Below the pieces are notes generated by a model. It did not search any database and was not told the DNA's origin. It was given only the letters and a program-made list of their open reading frames with translations. This document shows positions 51,492-62,066 of a stretch of 64,000 nucleotides of DNA, piece by piece. Origin of the DNA: Cycas panzhihuaensis (lineage: Eukaryota > Cycadophyta). The stretch spans positions 86,311,741 to 86,375,740 of the forward strand of contig CM041465.1 of NCBI GenBank assembly GCA_023213395.1. Direction: 5' to 3'. How positions within the stretch are numbered: the first letter of the stretch is position 1; every line of letters begins with the position of its first letter. Both the position numbers and the translations under genes were made by a program.

Positions 51492-52310
51492 ATGCTTGAG
51501 ACCACCTCATTATACGCCTTAACTTGGTCTCAAGCAGCTAAAGAGGTAAATGATGCCTCTTCTTCCACACCTCACCTTGATTTCCTTCTGAAAGTCTCCC
51601 TTTTGGAAGTCCCCATTCTCCCCAAGACTATTCCTGTGCACCTCGGTCGCTACGACTTTCGAAGGGCTCTTCCCCACCCCACCGCGAAGGGGAAGCCCTT
51701 CTCCATTGTCAATGAGCTTCATACCATAGTCGCAGGGAAGTCCATAATGGATGTCTTGAGGAGCTACCCTGAATAATATACACTTCTCTTAGAAGCCTTA
51801 GGATTGGGTGACATATTTATTCATACCTTGGGCGTTGCCCTAAGTCGTGAACCTGTTATCTCATTCGACCTCAAGGACCTTCCCTCAACTAGTGAAGGGG
51901 AACACTAATGGCACTACCCCTTCACCATAACTATTGACACTCTTGATTACACACTTTGAAGAACCACTATGGAAAATATTTCTTTTGTAAATGCTATGCC
52001 CTTACGTATCATGCAAGAGTTTACTATATCAGCCCTGGAGTCGATTCCATGGTAGTGTTAAGGCTACGATGGTAGTGAAAAGACACCCTTAGGATCAGTA
52101 TCCATCTCCCTCACTCTCGAGGACAAGACTATCCTCACCGACATCGTAGCTCTTGATGTCGACGTTGACTATAACCTTTTGTTGGGGTGCCCATGGCTTG
52201 ACTAAATGAGAGCTGGATGCTCATCTCGTTGGGGACAACTTAAATTTGTCCATGAAGGGCGAATGAAGGTTGTCTCTCGGGAGCCTCCTCCCACCAAGTA
52301 ATCTTACCAA
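51492..52310 (+). pseudogene. Gag-pol junction and protease of element B
   Basis: An open frame at 51,492-51,776 encodes a segment conserved in all three copies, with YDFRRALPHPTAKGKPFSIV and VAGKSIMDVLRSYPE. The protease follows at about 51,950-52,300: the active-site segment is damaged (ENISFVNAMPLRIM), then come DKTILTDIVALDVDVDYNLL, LGCPWLD and WGQLKFVHEG. Only one copy of the segment triplicated in A is present. The loss of D-[ST]-G shows it is inactive. Confidence 0.68.
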
Positions 52311-53180
52311 CTCCATCAAGTGGCTTACGATTAGGCCAAGGGCGATAAGGACCCTTCCGCCTGAGCTTTCGCTTGTTCCATTGACATCCCTTCCGCTTGT
52401 TCCATTGACATCCTTGATTCATCCCCTTTGGAAGAAGGTCCTTTATCTTCTTCCTCCAACCTTATACACTTCACCCCCATTGGTGTAGGGAGCTATGGGT
52501 ACCTCACTGTCCTCATTGACTATAAGTCTGATGGCAAGGATAAGGACCTTCCTCATACCATATCCCTCCTAAACATTGGTAGGGAGTTCTCTCTTCGTTT
52601 CAGATCCCCAACTGAAACCCCTACCTTAGAGGAAACCCATTTTCCTCTTGGGTCATATATTCTTGCTCTTGCCTACCATGTGATCCCTAACATCACCTTT
52701 TCTTCCATCCTATCACCTCCCACTAGCGATGAGGTGGAGTAACATCTCGTTATCCACCACGAGGGGTCTCTTTCTAACTCTTCCAAAGAGTTTCTTGAGT
52801 ACGTGGAGTGGGGATAAACTGTTATAGCCCCACTACTCCTTTGACTTTATACTCCTTGTCTTCTTGAAGCATGATTATCCATGGGATAGACTATTCCGAG
52901 GATTACGAGGCCTTGCTCAAACATCTAGCGGGCTTCACACCCAATTTCCCTTCTGGTCATTATAGGCTTGGTCACCAGAAGTTCTTAGTTATTGGGTCAT
53001 CTCTCGCTGATCCAAACCAATCTCTTATTCTGCCCCCTCTTATTGACTAAGTCCCCCTTCACTTTGAGGAAGGGAATACTATGTACATGGGGGCAACCAA
53101 GGACATAATCCTTGCCCTAGGTAAGGTCATAAAGATGGGAGCAGAATGCTCTCCTAATGAAATGAAGGAATACTCCCTTC
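52311..53180 (+). other. Protease-RT linker of element B
   Basis: Broken frames carry acidic and Ser/Pro-rich sequence, including GVGSYGYLTVLIDYKSDG near 52,480. A and C share it. I recognise no domain. Confidence 0.5.
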
Positions 53181-53985
53181 TATTCTAAGAATTATGAGAT
53201 GTCTTTACATGGGATTATTCCGATATGAAGGGAATAGACCCTTCTATCATCACTCATAATCTTACCACCATCCCGAGTGCTTACCTTGTACGTTAGAAAC
53301 AATGCCCTCTCCATCCTAAGCTTTCAGCCACCATCAAGATGGAAGTTAAAAAACTCCTAGACACGAGGTTAATCACTTCTATTGACTACCCTAAGTGGGT
53401 GTCCAACATTGTCCCCACTACTAAAAAATATGGGATAATTAGGATATGTATTAATTTCTTAGACATCAATAACGCGTGTCATAAGGACAATTTCCTACTC
53501 CCCTCCATCGATTAAATCATTAATCGAACTACCAATTCTAAAGTGATGTCCTTAATGGATGGATTCTTAGGCTACAACCAAATCCAAATTTCTCCCGAAG
53601 ACCATCATAAGATGGTCTTCACTACCCCTTGGGGCACTTTCTCCTACAAGGCGATGCCCTTTGGGCTAAAGAATGCAGGTAGCACCTATCAAAGGGCGAT
53701 GTAATTTATCTTTCATGACTTTATTAATAAAACCTTAGAGGTTTTCCTGGATGATATGATGGGTCTCTCACATATTAGGGCTCACCATCCTTCCGATTTA
53801 CGAGCCATCTTTAGACAATATCACAAATACTATGTAAGCTTAAACCCTCTCAAATACGTGTTTGATGTAATAATTGATAAACTCCTTGGTTTCCTTCTCT
53901 CAAAGCAAGGAATCCAAATCGACCCTGACAAAGTCAAGGCCATCCTTGACATGCCGCCTCCTAAGACCTAATGATAAATCAAGTC
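53181..53985 (+). pseudogene. Reverse transcriptase of element B
   Basis: The ordered RT blocks read LITSIDYPKWVSNIVPT, then RICINFLDINNACHKDNF, GFLGYNQIQISPEDHHKMVF, WGTFSYKAMPFGLKNAGSTY, and the catalytic site FLDDMM at 53,746-53,763, which keeps both Asp. Then come LNPLKYVFDVIIDKLLGF and KQGIQIDPDKVKAIL. Stops at 53,514 and 53,702 replace Gln codons. This is the best RT in the window for classification. Confidence 0.85.
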
Positions 53986-54560
53986 GTTCTTGGGTAGGCT
54001 ACGATTTCTTAGGCATTTCTTGGCAAATTTTGCCATAAATGTAAAACCCCTTACTAACTTGTTGAAGAAGGGGGGCCCATTTATTTGGTCTTCAAAGGCC
54101 CAACAAGCCTTCAAGGAGCTGAAGAAAGCTCTCGCTTTCACTCCAACTTCGGCATCTCTTCTCTTTGATAGGCCCTTCATTCTCTACACTTCAACTATCA
54201 ACGAATCCTTGGGTTCCATACTAGTCTAAGAGGATGATTCAGGAACCCAAAGAGCTAATTATTTCATTAGTCACACCCTTGTGGCTACTGAACTTAATTA
54301 CTCCCCTACCGAGAAGGAGTACCTCTTCTTGGTGTATGCTACCAATTTTAAGCACTACTTGCTCAGGAACACTACTCAGGTGATCATCTAGTATGATCCC
54401 TAGAGATACTTGCTTACCTGATTCGACCTAACAGGTAAGACGAGCAAGTGGGTCATCCTCCTTCAAGAATTTGACCTCTAAATCATTAACAGGAAGTCAA
54501 AGAAAGGGATGGTTGTTGCCGAATAGCTCGCCAACACCTCTATCTTGAACCCTCTTAACG
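53986..54560 (+). pseudogene. First (gypsy-type) RNase H of element B
   Basis: The frame reads FLRHFLANFAINVKPLTNLL, then FDRPFILYTSTINESLGSIL, then RANYFISHTLVATELNY, TEKEYLFLV and HYLLRNTTQVII. The first catalytic Asp, expected after FILYT, is Ser here, and Leu in C. The loss in both copies, with different residues, suggests this RNase H was already dispensable in the family, consistent with the second RNase H downstream. Confidence 0.75.
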
Positions 54561-54579
54561 TTCCTGTTGACGATTATTT

Positions 54580-55869
54580 GCTTGACGAACCCATTTTAGC
54601 TATTTAGGATTCTTCCCCTTATCCACTCACTAATAGTGAGTGGTATGGGGACATTGTGTAATACCTCGCCCAACAACAGTATTGTCCTGAAACTAGTGAC
54701 AAAGTTAGGTCATGTATTCAGGCTACTACCAAGTACTTCCTTAGGGTGAAGTATTGTACAAGAGATCCTTTAATGGGATCCTTCTCCATTGTATCATCCC
54801 CGACGAAGCGGGTCAAATACTTCACAAATGCCATAATGACATTTACGGGGGTTAATCTATGGCCTAAAGAATCCTTTGCATGGCGTATTATTGGCTATCC
54901 CTCTTTAAGGATGCCCATGCTTATGCCTTGAGATGTTGGTGGTGCCAAGAGCATGCCAACATTACCCACTTTCCTTCTGAGGCCCTTCATCTTATCATAT
55001 CTCTGTGGCCCTTCTCCCAATGAGGGTTGGACCTTATTGGAGCTATATCCCCACCTTCTTCATTATAGTATAAGTTTATTTTAACTACGATAAAATGCTT
55101 TACTAAATGGGCCAAATTAGTCCCTTTGTCCTCTACCCCTAGTAAGACAATAGCCACCTTTATCTACCAGTACATCATTTGCCATTTCGGAGTCCTCAAC
55201 ATCCTGATCATGGATAATGGGACTCTTTTCTATAATAAGAAGATGGACGAACTTTGTGAGAAATTTAAAACTTCTCGCAAGACCTTCTCTCCATATTACC
55301 CTTAGGCCAATGGCTAAATCGAGTCATTTAACAAGACCCTTATAAATATCTTAAAGAAAATCTTTGCCCAATCTCGAAAAGATTAGCATCTTGAGCTCCC
55401 TTTCGATCTTTGGCTATATCGTACATCTATCCACACAGTTACGGGAATGACCCCGTTCTCCTTAGTGTACAGAACAGAGGCAGTTCTCCCGTTGGAAGTC
55501 TAGATCCCTTCCTTACGAGTTTCCCTTCGAGGTCTTGTTGATAAGGAGTCTCTCCATCAAGCTCATCTCCTAGACCTCGAGGCCTTAAACGAGAGACACT
55601 TGAGTACTTACTAAGCGAACCTCGCTTCTAAGGCTAGGGTGTGAAGGACATAAGACAAGTGACTTCGCTACCGCCCTTTACATCTTGGGGACCATGTCCT
55701 CAAATTGGAATATCTCTATGATTGCTTATCTAAGTTCAGACTTAAATGGGTTGGCCCCTTTATCGTTCTCAAGAGCCTTGACAATAACGCCTACAGGATC
55801 GCAACCTTTGAGGGTCTTGAATTCAAGAAAGTCATCAATGGAAAGTTCCTAAAGAAATTTTATGTGTGA
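54580..55869 (+). pseudogene. Integrase of element B
   Basis: The zinc-binding part has HCIIPDEAGQILHKCH near 54,790-54,840 and CWWCQEHAN near 54,935, an H-H-C-C finger. The core has GLDLIGAISPP near 55,025, ILIMDNGTLFYNKKMDEL near 55,200 and IESFNKTLINILKK near 55,320, giving D, D and E. The C-terminal part shows TGMTPFSLVYRTEAVLPLEV, LHLGDHVLKL and KWVGPFIVLKSLDNNAYRI, and ends KFLKKFYV and a stop at 55,868. No chromodomain follows. In-frame stops at Gln, Trp and Arg codons are spread through it. Confidence 0.85.
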
Positions 55870-56639
55870 CTATCTCTATTCTTGCATAGATTAGGCACAC
55901 ATATTTCTCTTTTTCATGCTCTGAAATGAGCCTAAACTACCACCCTAAATGCATCCCATTCCTCTTAATCACAAGAAGAATGGCGGCTTGGGATGACTTT
56001 CCTACTCCTTCCAAGTTCCTTCTATGGCACCTTTTGCTTCCCTTTCTCTAGGGGAGCTTCCCTCCTAATTGGGTGTATGTTCTCTATTGTTCCCAAGCCT
56101 AGATGTACTCCCTAACTAGGATGGCATGATTGAGTATTTCTACTCCCTCTCCTGCTAGCACTTCCTTCACATATCCTGATATGCTCCTATGATGGATGTG
56201 TACAGCTCCATATCTCCTAGCCCCACATATGCCTATCGCCTACACTCATGATGATCATGTGTGTCCGCTAAGAGTATGGCCCTACATGGAAAGAAGTGTA
56301 TGCATAACTCAAACAATCCTATAACATAAATCATGTAACAATCAACTCCAAATCATCATGATCTATAGCTCCTTATGCATATGTACACCCATACATATAT
56401 ATATACAAATACATAAACAAAAGCAATGAAATACACCATCATAATATCATCATTATACATCAAATAGGGTATCAATGGCCCCATCTATATACATAAAAAT
56501 TATAATGTGTCATATTATACAAATGGTATGGTACATCATCTGCGAGAAGCTGGAATCCTTGTAGGCAGGAATACAATCATGTGGTAGCATATGGTGACTC
56601 CCTAGAGGTATGGTACTTTCCTAATCAAAATTAATCCTG
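55870..56639. other. Shared 3' untranslated region of element B
   Basis: It matches A 5,955-6,729 and, reversed, C 24,871-25,619. It lies between the end of the sense polyprotein and the end of the antisense gene. It holds no conserved frame. Confidence 0.55.
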
Positions 56640-57251
56640 CCCTGCTCTCTAGTGCTCCTCTATTCATAGAGTTTCATATCTTGGTTGCCGTTATCCCTCC
56701 CAGGAGACCACAAGCCTCCTAGGCTTCTCCTACATCATAGGGAGCTCCCTACCTCACTCCCCTCATCTTGAGGCCTCCTCAGGGTCGTCGCTAGTGTCTA
56801 TGTCTGGGTCCTACTTTGTGATGACCTTGATGCCACCTGATCCACTAATTGATCATATCTCCCTTAGAGATGATCCCTCTCTCCATCTACCCATCAGAGC
56901 CTCTCCTCCACTCCCCATAGTCACTCCTCCAGCATAGTGACTCTTATGCGGCTCTTTGTGTCCCCACCTGCTCCAGCACCCTGAGCCTCTAGCACCTGGA
57001 CTCAACCATGTAGGATAACCCTCTTTACGCGAGTCCCATCCAGCTCCCCTTATAGTTGTCCCACCCTCACCTGGTGCTCCTGTGACTCTACTACCTAGAT
57101 GTTCCTAGCCTTGATGAACAGGGCAAATGCCATTATGTGTGCCTCTGTCAATCATGGATGCTATCCTACCTTGGTGGGAAGTTGCCCCTCCACGTAGGCC
57201 TAGGGGAATATCTCCTTGATGCCTCGATCAACCTCCCTATCTCTGTTGCTC
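56640..57251 (-). pseudogene. Antisense PMD gene of element B, exon 3 (coiled coil)
   Basis: The exon follows the acceptor TAG (57,252-57,254 on the minus strand). The frame opens with a block like ATEIGRLIEA, then the VEGQLPTK-type stretch, and a charged Leu/Glu/Arg-rich part with VEERL repeats, then a basic tail with TLRRPQDEG-like sequence. It matches A and C in order and length. Stops are present. The 3' end is approximate. Confidence 0.6.
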
Positions 57252-57380
57252 CTACCAAATCAAGCATGACACATATTAGTCTACATATCTATATAGATAT
57301 CAAACCCTCAAAACTAAATCAAAAGCAAATTAACCAAATGCCTGATGGTCAAAGGATGGGAGGAAAGGGTAGTGTCTCAC
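57252..57380 (-). other. Intron 2 of the antisense gene (element B)
   Basis: 129 bp on the minus strand, GTGAGA ... TTGGTAG. The intron of C at the same place is 127 bp and that of A is about 111 bp with a lost donor. The exon 2 end reads VVLGG in B and C. Confidence 0.65.
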
Positions 57381-58619
57381 CTCCTAGGACAACTGTCTCC
57401 TTCAATATGGTGACTATCATCTCCTCGTGACCTCCCTCAGCTGTTGGTATCTCCTCCTCCTCAAGTACCACCTCGCCAACTGCCTGGCCTGCCAGGGCAT
57501 CTCCTCCCCCCTCTACCACTACCTCTATTATTGTTGTCACTGCTTGAGCTCCCCCAACCACCCTTAGTCTCTAAACCAGTGTGTAGGGTGGCCTACCTCT
57601 CCCTGCAGCTCCTGAAGGACCCACCTCTCCTCCTATGGCTCCCGAAGACCCTACCTTGCCTCCTGCAGTCCCTGATGGACCTACCTCACCACCAGCTGCT
57701 CGCAATGGGCTTGCCCCATCATCATTGTCATCACCTCTAAGACCACCTCCTCCTCCTTCTACTATGTCTACCTCGTCATCATTGTCCCACCTCACTCCTC
57801 TGTATGGGTCTACCATATAGTCTGCCATGGTGAGAAGGTCTAGTGATGTCACCTCCACCAAGCACCAAATATGTGCCTGGTCCTCGGTCTCTCTAAACTG
57901 AGTCTGGCACCTGTGTACCATGGGAGCTCACATTGAGATAAGGTATGGTCCTCCTATTGGTGCTACAGCTCCAAAGTGGTCGAAAAACTAACACTACAAT
58001 AGTGTACTATAGGAGAATCCTCCTCTCACTATCACTCTAATATCATCTAGTTGGGCGATCATGTTAGTCACTATCACAGTAGCCCAAACCATCCTCTCCC
58101 CAGCCTCACATCTCCTCGTTATCTCCATCCAGCCATCGAGGATATCCCTATAGTTCTCTTTCTGAGAAATCTAGAATAGAATACCCAATGTGATCAACTC
58201 CCTCACCCGAAAAATGTGTGACATGACCATGCTCTGCACCAGCATCCCTTGCCTCTCCCACCTATCCTGGCCTATGAAGAATGTGGCTGCCTCCCTATGT
58301 GTAGCATCGTTGCTAGGTAATGCCCTTAGAGACACCGGTACTCCTCCTACTGGTATGCTAAGGATCCTTTAGATATCCCCTAATATGATGGTAATGTCCC
58401 CTACCTAAGGGAGGTAGAATACATGCCACCTATGATCCCAATGGGTGAGGATGTCTACCAGAAGACACTGGTCTAAGGCATACTGTGGTGTCCTGATGAC
58501 CTTCAACAAATTGCATCTCCCTAGGATCCATTGATCCCCCTGAGTTAGCATCTCAATGAAGCTCATCAACTCATCATAGCAACTCTGATGTTCTCATAGT
58601 TATCCACCATAATAACCAC
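57381..58619 (-). pseudogene. Antisense PMD gene of element B, exon 2 (plant mobile domain)
   Basis: On the minus strand, after the acceptor CAG at 58,620-58,622, the frame reads VVIMVDNYENIRVAMMS and continues into the PMD, aligned with A and C; the FHLP-type and LDW/LLQ-type blocks lie near 58,420 and 57,990-58,100. The linker at 57,580-57,800 has Asp-rich stretches and repeated GGEVGPSGA units, and 57,440-57,560 is Glu-rich (VVLEEEEIPTAEGG). It ends at a donor GTGAGA. Exon 2 is 1,239 bp, close to the 1.24-1.26 kb of A and C. Confidence 0.7.
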
Positions 58620-59115
58620 CTGCCAAGCATCCAATAGTCAGTCAGAATACCTCTATGTCTATTTGCCTACCCTTAGGTTATCTCTCCCCTTCTCTGGATT
58701 AGGTTTGACATCCCTTTAGGTCAATTTCCTCTTAGTTTCTATTGACAGATCCTTACCCCGCACTAAATTTTGTAGTACCACAGAGTTTGGCAGGGGCCCC
58801 ACTGAGTTTTCAAAGAATCTCGGTGAGCTATGACAAACTTCACCAGATCGCGATCTTTGCCATAGGGCCAGTCTCACCCACATTAAAAGGGGGGGTCACA
58901 CACAAAAATCCTAAAAAATTTTACCTGAGCGAGCCACACTCAGGCCCACTGGGACTAGCGCTACGTAATGCCCTGGTCCTCCTTCTCTTTAGACCCAAAT
59001 CAGGCTCCAAAGGATATCAATTCACCCTTAAAGGGCCAAAAATCACTTGGTAAAAGTACAAAATGACATTCATTTCAAATGACAAAATGAGATGGCTATG
59101 GGATGATCCACTCAC
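58620..59115 (-). other. Intron 1 of the antisense gene (element B)
   Basis: About 496 bp on the minus strand, GTGAGTGG ... TTGGCAG. It contains at 58,771-58,792 a motif, tgtagtaccacagagtttgg, related to the 20-bp units in the LTRs. Matching introns lie in A (intact length) and C (truncated). Confidence 0.55.
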
Positions 59116-59139
59116 TAGATCAGCCCTCACTACTGCCAT
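59116..59139 (-). pseudogene. Antisense PMD gene of element B, exon 1 (eight codons)
   Basis: The minus strand gives MAVVRADL followed by the donor GTGAGTGG. Joined in phase 0 to exon 2 it continues VVIMVDNY. The same eight-codon exon is seen in A. The upstream untranslated leader from the TATA box is about 160 bp. Confidence 0.55.
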
Positions 59140-59299
59140 CTTGTCTCCCTGGTCCTAATGGCTATCTCCTTGCCTCGATCTAACAGCCTGATCTCCCTCT
59201 ACATGCCTCTGAAGTTGGGCAGTGCTCCGCTGCGTAAGGAGAAGGGCTCCAAATCGATCGTGAGCCCATGAAAATGAATCCCATTTTCACTGAGTTTTC

Positions 59300-59309
59300 C
59301 TTATATAGG
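59300..59309 (-). promoter_or_regulatory. TATA box of the antisense gene (element B)
   Basis: Minus strand CCTATATAAG, identical to A at 9,401-9,410. Both are followed by GAAAACTCA and precede the ATG by about 160 bp. Confidence 0.55.
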
Positions 59310-59320
59310 AGGGAGCCCCG

Positions 59321-59686
59321 ATGGGCACCTCCTCCTTTTCTCCTATTGCGATAGCCCTTGGGATCGTCTCTCTCCCCTTGTTACCTTTTCCTTCTGGGTC
59401 CATTGCCCATTTCACCTCCATGGCCCTCTTTTCCTTTTTCTCTTTAAGCATATTTATGATGCCCCCTTCAGTCTTGCGAGGCTCCTTTTGCCTTGAATTT
59501 CATACCATATCCAAACATACCCGTGTTTATAATCATTTAGCTCATTTCATTATCCTAAATCCAGTTTTGTTGCTTGTTCGTGCCTCTAGGGCTCCCAAAG
59601 GAAGCACCTACCCCATCCGAGACTGTGCCTCACTTCATTCACCAACCTTTGGAACCCCAAAGGGGCCTTTTTGCCATTGTCTCTGA
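59321..59686 (+). other. Conserved sense-strand frame ahead of the second RNase H (element B)
   Basis: A 121-codon frame starts MGTSSFSPIAIALGIV and is alignable with the frame at 9,422 in A, start codon included. A hydrophobic stretch near the middle reads ALFSFFSLSIFMM. It overlaps the promoter region of the antisense gene on the other strand. It may be the N-terminal part of the RNase H protein. No family recognised. Confidence 0.42.
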
Positions 59687-59877
59687 CCCGCCAAGTCAGT
59701 CTCCTCGTTTGTGGGTAGCCTCATCTTTGCGTCGTCCTGCCTCCTATGACCTCTATCTATAGCCACTTAAGTCCATCACGACTACCTTCACCCCGTTGAG
59801 TTCTTCTCTTCGCTCATCGACCCCACCAACACTTTTTGTTTCTCATTCGCCCTATCGAGATCTCTATCCCTTCTACT

Positions 59878-60300
59878 ATGACATTACTTATCTTTATTGA
59901 TGATGGAAGCCGCAATAACCCAGGCCTTTCTACTACCATGTGGATCCTCCATAACCCCTCTATATATGACTACATGTATTTCAGAGTCTTCCTCCCCAAA
60001 GCCACTAATAATAAAGCTAAATACACAGTTGTTATTGAGGCTCTAATTAATGTGCTCCACTTCCATCGTGGACCCATCATCCTTCTTTATGACTCTAAAG
60101 TTGTGGTGTCCCATCTTATTTAGGTCTATTAGGTGTGTTGCCCATTCCTAAGAGCCTTTGTTTTGACTGCTAGGTCCCTTTTGTCTTACTTCCCCTCTGT
60201 CAACATCTAACACATCCCTCAAGATCACAATACTGAGGCGGATAGCCTTGTTTATCTCATCCTTGAGCGTCACCTCCCTCTCCTCGATGATCCCCCTTAA
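59878..60300 (+). pseudogene. Second (archaeal-type) RNase H of element B
   Basis: The frame reads LLIFIDDGSRNNPGLSTTMW, then FLPKATNNKAKYTVVIEAL, then LLYDSKVVVSHL, and after two stops HIPQDHNTEADSLVYLI. The first, third and fourth acidic positions (D in IDDGS, D in YDS, D in ADSL) are kept; the Glu of NN-x-AEY is Lys here but Glu in A. So each acidic site is retained in at least one of the two copies, and the losses are all G-to-A. In active Tat elements this domain is thought to help remove the RNA strand. Confidence 0.76.
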
Positions 60301-61689
<1,389 letters not shown>

Positions 61690-61692
<3 letters not shown>

Positions 61693-62066
61693 CATTGTTA
61701 ACATATTGTTGCCAGCATTCACCATCGCATTATGCTTCTGAGCAGCAAGGCTCTGCCACCAAGGAGGCAGTGTTTCCTGGCTACTAGGAATAAACATAGA
61801 TGGGTCGACTCAAGTGAGTATAGGTATGCTTCTATCCCTCACCTCCATTAGATCTATTAAAGGTGAATTGAAGCATTTCATTTACATTACATGATTGCTT
61901 GGTTCGTTGAGTGATCATTATGTATCCGCTGCTTGATCATGCTGCATTATACCATTTTAGCCTATCACAATCTCAGGATATGCATCCCATGGCACTCCAC
62001 AACCTTCCTCCATATCTTCGTATTGTCCCCAAGCACTAATTGGCTCTCGTAGCCTGAACACATCCC
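61690..62066 (+). other. Non-coding tail of element B before the 3' LTR
   Basis: It matches A 10,705-11,113 and, reversed, 35,057-35,352. No polypurine tract is seen at its right end. It could be part of the LTR if the 5' LTR of B is truncated at 46,127. Confidence 0.5.

Noticed and set aside
57444-57820. Sense-strand Pro/Leu-rich frames opposite the antisense linker (for example LPPLPLPLLLLSLLELPQ)
   Set aside because: They are the mirror of the Gly/Asp/Glu-rich coding exon on the minus strand, and A and C do not keep the same sense frame.
59321-59686. Envelope gene
   Set aside because: Position and hydrophobicity recall env-like frames, but no signal peptide, cleavage site or second membrane segment can be defended; listed only as a conserved frame.
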